Below are positions 6,768 through 14,926 of a DNA stretch of 38,757 nt, one piece after another (the stretch's first letter is position 1; each line of letters begins with the position of its first letter). Source of the stretch: Actinomyces sp. (GTDB lineage Bacteria; Actinomycetota; Actinomycetes; Actinomycetales; Actinomycetaceae). The stretch covers positions 1-38,757 of the forward strand of contig JAHACW010000020.1 in assembly GCA_018375675.1 (NCBI GenBank), given 5' to 3'. Made by a program: the position numbers and the translations under genes. Under the pieces are notes generated by a model. That model made no database searches and was not told the origin of the DNA. It saw nothing but the letters and a program-made list of their open reading frames with translations.

Positions 6768-8261
6768 TTAGCCGATGTGGAAGTAGCGTTCGACGAGGTC
6801 TTCCACCGAAATACGCGAGTCGGCCAGGTCGTCACGCAGGTGCACGTCCCCGAGCGCAACCAGGTGAGACGCCCACGAATCAATGAGGCCCGCGGGGAAC
6901 ACGCCCTTCGCCTCGTAGTCCTCGCGCTGGGTGAGGAGCCTACCGGCGGCCTCGAAGCAGGATCCGGGCAGCTGATCGAGGTCGGGGGTCTGCGAGGCGT
7001 CGCCGTCGACCTTGCGCTCGCGCGCGTAGTCGGCCATGCCCGGTTCGGTCAGGCCGATACGTGCCGCAACAGCGATACCGGCCAGCAGCAGGTGGACGGC
7101 CGCAGAACCGTCGGGGCTGCGTAGCTCGACCGTTTGGGAGTCGTTCGGCAGCTCGTCGATGGGAGGCTCGGCGGGGTTCGCGTCACGGAACATCGAGTCA
7201 TCGATGTTCTGCCATCCCAGGGGCACGCGCACGAGGACGGAGCGGTTACGGTCGCCCCAGCAAATCGCCGTGGGGGCCTCCTGATGCGGCACGAGGCGCA
7301 GGAAGGAGGTGGGGACCGTATTGCCAAAGGCGGTCAGGGAAGCCGCATGCGACAGGTAACCGCCGATGACCTTCAGGGCCGTCTCCGTCAGGCCCGATCC
7401 GGTCGAGAACTGGTTGACACCATCCTTGACGAGGCGGGTGTGGAAGTGCATTCCCGAACCGGCCTGACCAACCGCGATCTTCGGTGAGAAAGAGACGTGA
7501 ATGCCGTAGGAGTGGGCAACCTCGCGCAGCACCCACTTCGCGAGCACCATCTGGTCGGCGGCATCCAGGGCGTCCACGGGCAGGAATTCGATCTCCTGCT
7601 GGACCATCTGACGACCGTCGGACACGAAGTTACCGACCTCCGAGTGGGCGTACTTGACCGAGCATCCCATGGACACCAGGTGCAAGAGGGTCTCCGTGCG
7701 CACGCTCTCCCACTTCGAGAAGGGCCCCGATTCGTGGTAGCCGCGCTGCGGTTCGACGGGGAACAGGTCCTCCTCGTCTGAGAAGAGGTAGTACTCGAGT
7801 TCGCCGAGGGCCTGCAGTTCACAACCCGTTTCTTCCTTCAGGGCGCGCTGGGCCTTGCGCAGAATCTCCTGCGGTGCCGAGGCCAGGGGCTTACCGTCGA
7901 CGTCGTAGAAGCCGCACAGGATATCCAGGGTCGGAATGTGCGAGAAGGGGTTGAGGAAGGACGTGGCCAGGCGGGGCACGACGTACAGGTCGGAGGAGGT
8001 CGCCTCGACGAAAGTGAAGAGCGACGAGCCATCAACGCGTTCCCCCAGCGTCAGCACACGATCCAAATGCGCCTTGGACTGGATCGCGAAGTTCAGTGTC
8101 TTCAGGCGACCGTCGCCTCCGATGTAGCGCAGGTTGAGCATCCTGATGCCGTTGTCCTCGATATAGCCGATGATGTCAGCTTTCGTAAAATCCTTCGCCG
8201 GCTTTCCGAGGTCAGCAACGAGCGGATTTGGACTGAGGGAAACGGTGTCGGTCGACAGCAT
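6768..8261 (-). CDS. Glutamine synthetase family protein, atypical GSI
   Basis: A 497-residue ATP-grasp-independent ligase of the glutamine synthetase fold, presumably joining ammonia to glutamate or a similar carboxylate in the cytoplasm. Recognisable pieces are G-S-S-L-F-T-F-V-E in the N-terminal part and GELEYYLF (metal-binding E-x-E). The metal/ammonia-site region is HSEVGNF with Q-Q-E-I-E-F, followed by GSGMHFHTRL. Later come R-L-V-P-H-Q-E-A-P-T, GDRNRSVLVRVP and T-V-E-L-R-S-P-D-G-S-A. Departures from standard GlnA are the N-terminal L-R-Y-I-G-G-D-G-R-L-K-T and PTSFLRL where NSYKRL is usual. AVHLLLA also stands where NPYL is usual, and I see no adenylylation-site NLY segment. The ATG at 8261 has an AAGGAGGA site and is followed by MLSTDTVSL; a longer open frame upstream lacks conservation. 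It may be a divergent glutamine synthetase or a gamma-glutamyl ligase for another amine. Confidence 0.85.
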   Translation of the reverse strand: MLSTDTVSLSPNPLVADLGKPAKDFTKADIIGYIEDNGIRMLNLRYIGGDGRLKTLNFAIQSKAHLDRVLTLGERVDGSSLFTFVEATSSDLYVVPRLATSFLNPFSHIPTLDILCGFYDVDGKPLASAPQEILRKAQRALKEETGCELQALGELEYYLFSDEEDLFPVEPQRGYHESGPFSKWESVRTETLLHLVSMGCSVKYAHSEVGNFVSDGRQMVQQEIEFLPVDALDAADQMVLAKWVLREVAHSYGIHVSFSPKIAVGQAGSGMHFHTRLVKDGVNQFSTGSGLTETALKVIGGYLSHAASLTAFGNTVPTSFLRLVPHQEAPTAICWGDRNRSVLVRVPLGWQNIDDSMFRDANPAEPPIDELPNDSQTVELRSPDGSAAVHLLLAGIAVAARIGLTEPGMADYARERKVDGDASQTPDLDQLPGSCFEAAGRLLTQREDYEAKGVFPAGLIDSWASHLVALGDVHLRDDLADSRISVEDLVERYFHIG

Positions 8262-8445
8262 GAAGCACTCCTCCTTGAGTATGACTGGGTTCACATCAGC
8301 ACGACCATTGTAGACCCGTTCAACAAACCTGACAGTCGAGAGATAATCGCAACCTTCCACCAATTCCGCAGATTGACGAACGAAAACGCTCCGCAGCATT
8401 AGTGATGCTTGTTACACTTTTTGTAGCCAAGCCCAAGGAGCCGCC

Positions 8446-9609
8446 ATGGCGACCACTCACCCCCACCTTCCTCACGACACAACCAGACCACCCGCTTGCT
8501 CATGGCGCGGTCTCCTCGTCGATTCGGCGCGCACATTCTGGCCGGTCCCCACCATGGAATTACTCCTGACCGTCATGGCCCGCTACCACTTCAACGTCTT
8601 GCACTGGCACCTCACCGACAACACCGGGTGGCGTATGCGTGTGCCCGGATACCCCATGCTGACCGCGATCGGCGGAAACATCCCGCGTCAACCCAGCGAC
8701 TGGTACGACCCCGAGTGCGCTCCCGGCCGAAAAGGCTCATGGCGCCTCACTCCCGCACACTCGACCCAAGGTTTCTACTCGGACGCCAACATACGACACC
8801 TCGTCAACTTTGCAGCGGCGCGCGACATCCGCATCGTTCCGGAAATTTCCATCCCCTCCCACGCTGGAGCCGCGATCCGCGCCTATCCTCACCTAGGAAC
8901 CCCCGGCCTCGTCAATGAGGCACCCCACGGGGTCAACCAAACGCTCTGGCCCAGCGCCGCCTCTCTCAACTTCGCCGAAGCTGCGTTTCATCACGCCTGC
9001 TCCCTCTTCCCCTCACCAACCATCCACATCGGGGGAGCAACGACCGACTGGGCACCATGGGAATCCGATTCCTCCCTAATACGCGCAGGACTCACCTCCG
9101 GCGCAGAGATCGAGCGGCTCTTTATCGACCGAGCGCTGCGCACTCTCCACTTTCACGGCAGACGCGCGGCCGCCTGGGACAGCCTCACGAAGGCCTATCC
9201 AACACCCCCACCGGGAACCACTCTCCTTGCCCACCGTCCCGGGAACGCTGGACGTCGGGCCGCCGATTCTTCTGGAGCTCCGTGGGTACTGGCGGACGCC
9301 GACATTCTCACCCTCAGCCACCCTGGGCGAACCAACAGCCCCCTCGAGCCCGCCCACACTCTCTTCAACAACCTCACCCACCAGTTGCGCGGGGAGCGGC
9401 TGAAAGGAGTTGAGGCCGTGGCGTGGTCCTCAACCGTCACCACCCCGGACATCCTCTTCTATCATCTCCTCCCCAGGCTCCTCGTCATCGCGGAAGCGGC
9501 GTGGCACGGGGAGGACTCCCTACCTTGGGACAAGCTGGCGCCGCTCGTCGAGCAGGAGATGGCACACCTGCGGCGCTCAGTCCCCTACTGGAATCCACAA
9601 CGGCCATGA
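8446..9609 (+). CDS. GH20 beta-N-acetylhexosaminidase-like protein, catalytic pair lost
   Basis: A 387-residue protein that aligns by eye with the (beta/alpha)8 catalytic domain of GH20 hexosaminidases: W-R-G-L-L-V-D-S-A-R-T-F-W-P-V near residue 22, then N-V-L-H-W-H-L-T-D-N-T-G-W-R. Further matches are GFYSDANIRHLVNFAAARD, A-A-W-D-S-L, and G-V-E-A-V-A-W-S-S-T-V-T-T-P-D near the end. The usual HIGGDE, which holds the assisting Asp and acid/base Glu, reads HIGGAT (residues 194-199). The usual PEIDMPGH reads PEISIPSH (133-139). The protein also lacks the GH20b domain and any signal peptide, so as written it should not hydrolyse by the GH20 mechanism. No frameshift or stop is present. AAGGAG lies 5 bases before the ATG. 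A TACACT box (8413-8418), and TTGACG at 8373-8378, are promoter candidates. Confidence 0.85.
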   Translation: MATTHPHLPHDTTRPPACSWRGLLVDSARTFWPVPTMELLLTVMARYHFNVLHWHLTDNTGWRMRVPGYPMLTAIGGNIPRQPSDWYDPECAPGRKGSWRLTPAHSTQGFYSDANIRHLVNFAAARDIRIVPEISIPSHAGAAIRAYPHLGTPGLVNEAPHGVNQTLWPSAASLNFAEAAFHHACSLFPSPTIHIGGATTDWAPWESDSSLIRAGLTSGAEIERLFIDRALRTLHFHGRRAAAWDSLTKAYPTPPPGTTLLAHRPGNAGRRAADSSGAPWVLADADILTLSHPGRTNSPLEPAHTLFNNLTHQLRGERLKGVEAVAWSSTVTTPDILFYHLLPRLLVIAEAAWHGEDSLPWDKLAPLVEQEMAHLRRSVPYWNPQRP

Positions 9610-9613
9610 TGAA

Positions 9614-9663
9614 GGGCCGCGCACCCGAGTCGAATGCGCGGCCCCGTGCCCCCTAGCGGGGCA
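9614..9663. terminator. Tandem terminator hairpins after the GH20-like gene
   Basis: GGGCCGCGCA (9614-9623) pairs perfectly with TGCGCGGCCC (9635-9644). A second smaller hairpin follows, TGCCCC (9647-9652) with GGGGCA (9658-9663). They sit between the convergent GH20-like and merR genes. This pair does not use the GAGGCCGGGG motif. Confidence 0.75.
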
Positions 9664-9709
9664 GGATTCGGAGCAGGCATGAACCCGCCCCACTAGGACT
9701 ATGAAGGTG

Positions 9710-10165
9710 CTACGACCAGGCTTTCAGACGCTCAGCGAGAGCGCGTGCTGCAGCATCCAAACGCTCGGCTTCCTGGGCGTCCCCACCCCTGACCGCACGC
9801 CAGTAGGAAACTTTCGTCCGCAAGAACTCACGACGCAGCTCAAGAATCTGCGCCTCTTCCCGCAAGCGCTCATCCTGCTGCTCCAGCAAGGTGATGAACT
9901 CGGAAATATCACGCTCGCCACCAAGGCCCGAGCGAACGTACTCACGCATATCAGCAATCGACATGCCGGACGCCGACAGGCACGACACCCACGTCAACAG
10001 CTCAAGGTCGTCTTCCTGATAGATGCGGTGACCGCTCGAAGGGTCACGCGCGATGGCAGGAATGACGCTCACATCCTCGTAGTAACGCAGGGTGGACGCG
10101 GGCAGCCCAACAAGCGCCGCTACCTCCTTGATGGAGTACGTGCGCCCGGAGCCTGTCCCTACCAT
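9710..10165 (-). CDS. MerR-family transcriptional regulator
   Basis: A 151-residue DNA-binding regulator. Residues 9-75 hold the winged helix-turn-helix: Y-S-I-K-E-V-A-A-L-V-G-L-P-A-S-T-L-R-Y-Y-E-D, then G-H-R-I-Y-Q-E-D-D-L-E-L-L. Residues 85-128 form the long dimerisation helix (ISEFITLLEQQDERLREE...). The C-terminal 25 residues are short and carry no cysteine cluster, so metal sensing of the MerR/SoxR kind is unlikely; the effector is unknown. Its promoter has the 19-bp spacer and internal dyad typical of genes controlled by MerR-family activators, which argues for autoregulation. The start ATG at 10165 is leaderless (TAGGGT six bases upstream). The gene lies downstream of the GNAT gene on the same strand, 147 bases apart. 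Confidence 0.92.
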   Translation of the reverse strand: MVGTGSGRTYSIKEVAALVGLPASTLRYYEDVSVIPAIARDPSSGHRIYQEDDLELLTWVSCLSASGMSIADMREYVRSGLGGERDISEFITLLEQQDERLREEAQILELRREFLRTKVSYWRAVRGGDAQEAERLDAAARALAERLKAWS

Positions 10166-10202
10166 AGCTTCACCCTAAAAGACCTCAAGTCCTTGAAGTC
10201 AA
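10166..10202 (-). promoter_or_regulatory. MerR-type promoter with 19-bp spacer and internal dyad
   Basis: On the - strand, -35 TTGACT (10202-10197) and -10 TAGGGT (10177-10172) are separated by 19 bp instead of 17. An inverted repeat GACCTCAAG-tc-CTTGAAGTC at 10181-10200, one mismatch, covers most of the spacer and runs into the -35. This is the hallmark of promoters remodelled by MerR-family proteins. The -10 lies six bases before the merR start codon. Confidence 0.7.
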
Positions 10203-10300
10203 GCGGAAGTGCGGGACGTGCATCACGCGCTGCGACCTGCACAAAGACACAAGCACCCTTCTATCGCCGCGCAGGGTTGAGAATCGGCACAAAACGCCTC

Positions 10301-10314
10301 AGCGCACCTGCGCT
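10301..10314 (-). terminator. Small hairpin at the end of the GNAT gene
   Basis: AGCGCA (10301-10306) pairs with TGCGCT (10309-10314) and overlaps the stop codon of the acetyltransferase gene. The stem is short and there is no T-run in the transcript direction, so activity is uncertain. Confidence 0.25.
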
Positions 10315-10939
10315 AGAGAAGCTCTGCACGCCTCTGGAAAGCCCAGATAGGACAGGTCTCCTCACGCATATGAACGTCGACGCGGTCGAGAAGTTCACAA
10401 CCGCCATTGAGATAGAAACGCGCATTCTTTTCCGTCGAGGTCACGAATCCGTATGCACGCCCACCACGCTTAGCCACATAATCCGGCAGGACCTTGGAGA
10501 CCAGCCAGCGCCCCACACCGCGGCCTTGCATGCTCGCATCAACGGAGAGAACCTCGAGATACCAGTCGAAATCGCCATTATCGATGGCGATCTGATCAGA
10601 TCGCTCGGTCGCGTCAAGGAAATCAGCCACGAGGCGCGGGGAAGCATAGCGGAAGAGCTCATAGCCTCCGCTGACGAAGCTACGCACCACACCAACCTTG
10701 CGATCATGCATGAGCGCCGTTGCGACAACACGCCCCTCACACTCCACGACAAGCGCGTGACGCACCCATTGATAGGAGGACGCGAGCATACGATTGATCG
10801 CGGCCAGGCATTGCGGGTAACGGTCCGGCCGGTAGAGGTAGGGCTTGAGCATGATGTGCAGCGGATAGTCGAGGAATCCCTCGGTGATAATGCGCGTCAT
10901 TTCAGGAATATCATCGCGCGTAGCAGGTCGACACTTCAC
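10313..10939 (-). CDS. GNAT-family N-acetyltransferase
   Basis: A 208-residue single-domain acetyltransferase. It opens with the usual strand and helix, C-R-P-A-T-R-D-D-I-P-E-M-T-R-I-I. The acetyl-CoA pyrophosphate loop is in motif A: LEVLSVDASMQGRGVGRWLV, where the Q-x-x-G-x-G/A signature reads QGRGVG. The later F-V-T-S-T-E-K-N-A-R-F-Y segment matches motif B (N...A..FY). The substrate is not recognisable. The start codon is GTG at 10939 with AAGGGG 8 bases upstream; no earlier conserved sequence is lost by this choice. It lies upstream of and codirectional with merR, but the merR gene has its own promoter, so they need not be co-regulated. Confidence 0.88.
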   Translation of the reverse strand: MKCRPATRDDIPEMTRIITEGFLDYPLHIMLKPYLYRPDRYPQCLAAINRMLASSYQWVRHALVVECEGRVVATALMHDRKVGVVRSFVSGGYELFRYASPRLVADFLDATERSDQIAIDNGDFDWYLEVLSVDASMQGRGVGRWLVSKVLPDYVAKRGGRAYGFVTSTEKNARFYLNGGCELLDRVDVHMREETCPIWAFQRRAELL

Positions 10940-11125
10940 GAGCTACCCCTTCATCGACATGGACATATGAGCAATTTACTATCGAAAACCTAACTGCAGG
11001 TAGACACCTGTCATCCTACGGGATAGACGCCGATCTGGCCTTGTCAACGAGGTGTATTTTTCTTTGTCACTCAGTGGTCTTTCACTTGACGATCGGTCAG
11101 GTATTCTCACGCACACTCCCCCTCG

Positions 11126-11175
11126 TTGCTTTGTATCCACGAACGGACGATAATCGAGTGGTTCATATCAGGAGG
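11126..11175 (+). promoter_or_regulatory. Promoter and ribosome binding site of the 857-residue protein
   Basis: TTGCTT (11126-11131) and GATAAT (11149-11154) are separated by 17 bases, a good housekeeping-type promoter. A strong AGGAGG at 11170-11175 lies 5 bases before the ATG. The 240-bp gap 10940-11180 holds this promoter and, on the other strand, the leader of the GNAT gene; I see no further feature in it. Confidence 0.55.
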
Positions 11176-11180
11176 ACTGC

Positions 11181-13754
11181 ATGCGACTCTTTCGCGCCCT
11201 GTGCGCCACGCTCGGGGCACTGCTCATCGTGTCGACGCTACCGTCGGGGGCCTATGCCGCCGACGGGCCAACGCTGTCAGAGACATTCGTTCTGACCAAG
11301 GACGGCCAGCTCGTCGACACGCTGACGATCATCGACCCGTCGCGGACGATGAGCGAGTCGGCGTGCCAGCCATACGCCGGCAAGTCGTCGGACCAGCACG
11401 TTGAGTTCGTGACGCGCGACGACGCAACCGTGTGCCACATGCAACTCATGTACACGAATGCGGAGAATGAATCTGAGTTCTCCATCGAGGACTCAGGCGA
11501 GTTCGTCATGACCGCTCACGCCGAGCGCACACTCACCGAGTCTCGAAAGTTGTTCCACCCGGACCTGACGCTGAAGTCTCTGTCCCTGAGCGTCGAGGGA
11601 GAGGTACAGTCCTCCACCGCGGGCGCTTCGACATCTGCGGCGACATACGAGGGCCGCACGTTCTCCGTCACCTCGTGGACCGACACCGTGCCCCAAATGA
11701 TCACCGTGAAGGGCTCTCTCACCCCTGGCGGAGACCCCAGTGCCGCGGCGACGACGAATGCACTGAAGGATCCGTGGGGCGTGACCCCGATGCCTGCCTC
11801 GGCCTCGGCGAGCCCGAGCGCAGCGCCGACGGCGGGCGCTGCCGCCGCACCCGAGTCCTCCGATCCTCCGATCGCTCTTCTCATCGGTCTCATCGTTGGC
11901 CTCGTCCTTCTCGTCATCGGCATCGTGGTTGTCGTCTACGTTGTGCGCGCCAAGCGCGGCAAGAAAGCCACATCCGGAACGCAGGCTACAGCCCCGGCTT
12001 CTCATGTACGCGGCCCCTCTCCTGATCGTGGGAGCAAGGGCGTGGAGCACTACGCTCCTGCGACACCGATTGCGCCCACCCCTACGTCCGCTCCTGCTCC
12101 GGCTCCCACCGAGCGTCCTTCGGCCTCGATGAATCCTCCGCAGCCGACACCGCGTGACACCGGTTTCACGTGGGAGCACAAGTCGCGCCCGACGCCCGCC
12201 GCTGCTCCCGCACCTGCGACCCCGGAGGCTCCCAAGAGGCGACGCTCGCGCAAGGACCACAGGCCCGCAGTCTTCCCTGAGCGCCCTGCCCAGCCGATGA
12301 CCGGTCAGCCGATGCCTACCGCTGACATGGCCAGCGGCCCCCTCCAGGCCCCGATGACTGACGTTTCTCAGCGCAGCGTGGCCCCGGTCGCACCCCCTGC
12401 TTCCCCGCAGGCTCCTACCGTCGCACCGGCCCCAACCACCACTCCGACACCCACGCAAGCATCCCAGCCCATCGTGCCGGCACCGCAGGCCGCAGCAACA
12501 GCACCACGGCAAGAGACTCACACGGAATCCACCTCTGAATCCTCGCTTCGTCGTCGTTCGCGCCAGGCCGCGGAGGCTCAGCCAGCGGCCGACGTTCAGC
12601 CGGCGTTCCCGAGCAGACGTTCACAGCGTCAGGCGGTCCGCGACACGCATGTTCCTCAGCCCATTCCGGCCCCCGAAGAAGCACCTGCGGCACAGCAGGT
12701 GCCGATTCCCGTGCCCATGCCTCCCGTTCCGCCCGTGCCGCCGCCTCCCACGAGCGCCGTCGACGCTTCCGAGACGATGCTGATCCCGAAGGTCCGCCAG
12801 GCTGCTATTCCGATGCCCGAGCCGGTCGCTGTGGTCGAGCCCGAGCCGGTCGCTGTGGTCGAGCCCGAGCCGATCGTGGAGCCCGAGCCGATCGTGGAGC
12901 CCGAGCCGGTCGCTGTGGTCGAGCCCGAGCCGGTCGCGGAACCCAAACCGATCGTCGAACCCGAGCCGGTCGCTGTGGTCGAACCCGAGCCGGTCGCTGT
13001 GGTCGAACCCGAGCCGGTCGCTGTGGTCGAACCCGAGCCGATCGTCGAACCGGAACCCGTCGTCGAACCCGAACCGATCGTGGAGCCCGAGCCCGAACCG
13101 GTCGTCGAACCGGAACCCGTCGTCGAGCCCGAAGCGATTGCCGAACCCGAGCCGGTCGCAGTGGTCGAACCCGAGCCCGTCGTGGTGGTCGAACCCGAGC
13201 CGATCGCCGAGCCCGAACCCGTCGTGGAACCCGCCCCGGCCTCGTCCACGTCGTTTATTGATGACGCGGAGATGCCGACCGCACAGATTCGTCGTGTTCG
13301 TCGAGTAAGGCCCGCGGACTGGGGGACGCCCGAACCGGCCACGCCGGCACAACAGCCCGAGCCCTCCCCTCAGGTGTCCGCGCCCCCGATGACGCCGGCT
13401 CCGTTCGAGCAGAGTGCGCCCGCCATGCCTTCGGTCGTCGAGCAGCCGCAGGCACCCGCGTCCCCGCAGATGCCCGCCCCCCTCCAGACGCCGACAGCTC
13501 CGGCCCCCTTCCAAGAGGACTGGAACGCGGAGATCTCGCAGAAGAAGGAAGCCCCGCGCGAGCAGGAAGGCGACAAGAAGCGCCGCAGGCTGTGGGGCTG
13601 GGGCAAGCGCCGCAAGAAGCGCAACGAGGCCGCCGTCTCGCCCGAACCCGAGATCGACGAGCCGATTGAGTCCTCGCACGCGCCGATGATTTCGGTCGAC
13701 GCGCAGGACGAGGATGACTGGAACGACTGGCAGAACTGGAACTCGCGCAGCTAA
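11181..13754 (+). CDS. Secreted membrane-anchored protein with large Pro/Glu repeat tail
   Basis: An 857-residue protein. Residues 1-26 are a signal peptide ending SGAYA. Residues 27-185 are a beta-rich ectodomain with cysteines at 62 and 85, the same positions as in the paralogue at 5817. Residues 201-229 are an Ala/Ser/Pro linker, and residues 231-255 a strong membrane helix followed by RAKRGKK. About 600 further residues are predicted to be cytoplasmic, extremely rich in Pro, Ala and Glu. They include a repeat block at about 544-682 built from [14 protein letters not shown] and EPEPVV units, a later Pro/Gln-rich part, a basic patch ([16 protein letters not shown]) and an acidic Trp-rich end ([15 protein letters not shown]). 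There is no catalytic motif. The shape suggests an envelope protein with a long cytoplasmic tether. The repeat number may vary between strains. An LppM-like ectodomain is a tentative reading. Confidence 0.8.
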   Translation: MRLFRALCATLGALLIVSTLPSGAYAADGPTLSETFVLTKDGQLVDTLTIIDPSRTMSESACQPYAGKSSDQHVEFVTRDDATVCHMQLMYTNAENESEFSIEDSGEFVMTAHAERTLTESRKLFHPDLTLKSLSLSVEGEVQSSTAGASTSAATYEGRTFSVTSWTDTVPQMITVKGSLTPGGDPSAAATTNALKDPWGVTPMPASASASPSAAPTAGAAAAPESSDPPIALLIGLIVGLVLLVIGIVVVVYVVRAKRGKKATSGTQATAPASHVRGPSPDRGSKGVEHYAPATPIAPTPTSAPAPAPTERPSASMNPPQPTPRDTGFTWEHKSRPTPAAAPAPATPEAPKRRRSRKDHRPAVFPERPAQPMTGQPMPTADMASGPLQAPMTDVSQRSVAPVAPPASPQAPTVAPAPTTTPTPTQASQPIVPAPQAAATAPRQETHTESTSESSLRRRSRQAAEAQPAADVQPAFPSRRSQRQAVRDTHVPQPIPAPEEAPAAQQVPIPVPMPPVPPVPPPPTSAVDASETMLIPKVRQAAIPMPEPVAVVEPEPVAVVEPEPIVEPEPIVEPEPVAVVEPEPVAEPKPIVEPEPVAVVEPEPVAVVEPEPVAVVEPEPIVEPEPVVEPEPIVEPEPEPVVEPEPVVEPEAIAEPEPVAVVEPEPVVVVEPEPIAEPEPVVEPAPASSTSFIDDAEMPTAQIRRVRRVRPADWGTPEPATPAQQPEPSPQVSAPPMTPAPFEQSAPAMPSVVEQPQAPASPQMPAPLQTPTAPAPFQEDWNAEISQKKEAPREQEGDKKRRRLWGWGKRRKKRNEAAVSPEPEIDEPIESSHAPMISVDAQDEDDWNDWQNWNSRS
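12815..13230 (+). repeat. In-frame degenerate tandem repeat coding for [12 protein letters not shown] units
   Basis: The DNA repeats units such as GAGCCGGTCGCTGTGGTCGA and GAGCCGATCGTGGAGCCC in irregular order. All are multiples of three bases and code for Glu-Pro-rich octa- and hexapeptides. Neighbouring copies are nearly identical at the base level, including third positions, which points to recent slippage or unequal recombination. Confidence 0.85.
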
Positions 13755-13772
13755 GCGAGCGCCGGGGTGCGC

Positions 13773-14861
13773 CTACAGGCGACTCTCGGCCTCAGCAAGC
13801 TCGACGTAGCGCGCGAGCTCCTCGTCCAGATCGTCCAGATCATCCGTCCCGTCGGACGGAGCCTCAGCCTCCGCGTCTGATTCCTCCTGCCCGTAGCGCT
13901 CCAACAGGAGGCGCTCTCGGTAGAGATTGTCCGCCGTCATGCCGATGTTCCGCATGAGGGACGCGTTGAGGACCATACCCACGACAATGCCGATAATCGG
14001 CAGGATCTGCGCCATCTTCATGCCGACGAGGCGCGCTCCGAGGGCCGCGAACAAGGAGTTCACGGATGCGGTCAGCGCGTTGTTTCCGACGCTCCCCATC
14101 GATCCGCGCTTGGTCATCTTGCGCACCACCTTGTTAAACATGCGTATCGAGGTCTCCTTCTCGACGGCATGGTCATCAACCGTGCTACGCGGGGCGATCG
14201 CCTGGGATAAAACCATCGCGGAGAACAGCTTTTCCGCTGGATCCTTCGTGTCATACCCGTAGTACGCAGCCGTATGCGACACGAGGCGCGCAGAGGAGGC
14301 CAAGAACGTCGCGATATCGAGGCCGATTGCCCCCATGATCACGCCGATACCGGGTGCCGAAGCGATGCCCAGGCCAAGGAGAGCCGCAACCGCCCCTCCC
14401 GTGGCGAATATGCTACTCACCGCTCCTTCCGTCGCGGTAACGACGGCATATCCCACCTTCAGGTGGGGCCTGACCAATTGGATCTCTGTCAGGTTCAGGT
14501 TTCGGATGTCCTCGAGACACTCCACGTCGTTGCCGGCCCTGCGATACGCCTTCACAATTCGTTCGCGTCGGACCGATGATTCGGCGGCTGATGTCGCCTT
14601 CTCGACGAGCCCCAAAACAGCCGATGAGATCCAGCCCGCAATCGCAGCCACACCGGGGATTTTGCGCGCGAGGCCAACCACTTTTTTCAAAGGGGTGAGC
14701 ACGTACGAACGGATGCGCTGAGTGATGACTCGAGGACTATGAGGGTTGACCTGAGCGTCCTTCCATTCCTGGATCGCATCCCACTGAGCACGATCGCCGT
14801 CGGTCATGCGCTGCCGAATATCGTCGCGCGTGCTGTTCTCTTCCTCCGGCTGATCTGTCAT
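13773..14861 (-). CDS. EcsC-family protein (paralogue 1)
   Basis: A 362-residue protein resembling the EcsC family (first named from a gene next to the Bacillus EcsAB ABC transporter; biochemical role unsettled). The N-terminal 40 residues are polar (M-T-D-G-D-R-A-Q-W-D-A-I-Q-E-W-K-D). Then come an amphipathic region, G-A-V-S-S-I-F-A-T-G-G-A-V-A-A-L-L-G-L, and hydrophobic stretches at about 150-190 and 285-310, with a conserved HTAAYYGYD motif near 205. The C-terminal 40 residues are acidic. It is closely related along its whole length to the next gene, so the two arose by tandem duplication. Leaderless start: TAGGCT six bases before the ATG. It converges with the 857-residue gene with only 18 bases between stops. 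Confidence 0.78.
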   Translation of the reverse strand: MTDQPEEENSTRDDIRQRMTDGDRAQWDAIQEWKDAQVNPHSPRVITQRIRSYVLTPLKKVVGLARKIPGVAAIAGWISSAVLGLVEKATSAAESSVRRERIVKAYRRAGNDVECLEDIRNLNLTEIQLVRPHLKVGYAVVTATEGAVSSIFATGGAVAALLGLGIASAPGIGVIMGAIGLDIATFLASSARLVSHTAAYYGYDTKDPAEKLFSAMVLSQAIAPRSTVDDHAVEKETSIRMFNKVVRKMTKRGSMGSVGNNALTASVNSLFAALGARLVGMKMAQILPIIGIVVGMVLNASLMRNIGMTADNLYRERLLLERYGQEESDAEAEAPSDGTDDLDDLDEELARYVELAEAESRL

Positions 14862-14873
14862 ACCCCAAGCCTA
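14862..14873 (-). promoter_or_regulatory. Putative leaderless promoter of ecsC paralogue 1
   Basis: TAGGCT (14873-14868 on the - strand) lies six bases before the ATG at 14861. No ribosome binding site at normal spacing is present. This suggests the gene is transcribed on its own as well as by read-through from paralogue 2. Confidence 0.4.
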
Positions 14874-14926
14874 CCCGACCAAGATAAAGCGGCCCACGCC
14901 ACAGAGCGAGCAGGATTGCCGCTCTC

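Noticed and set aside
12815..13230. Possible CRISPR array
   Set aside because: The repeated units are adjacent, in-frame coding sequence without unique spacers, and no cas gene is present.
12621..13679. Repetitive open frames on the - strand within the Pro/Glu repeat
   Set aside because: They mirror the repeat of the 857-residue gene. Only the + strand has a signal peptide, promoter and ribosome binding site.
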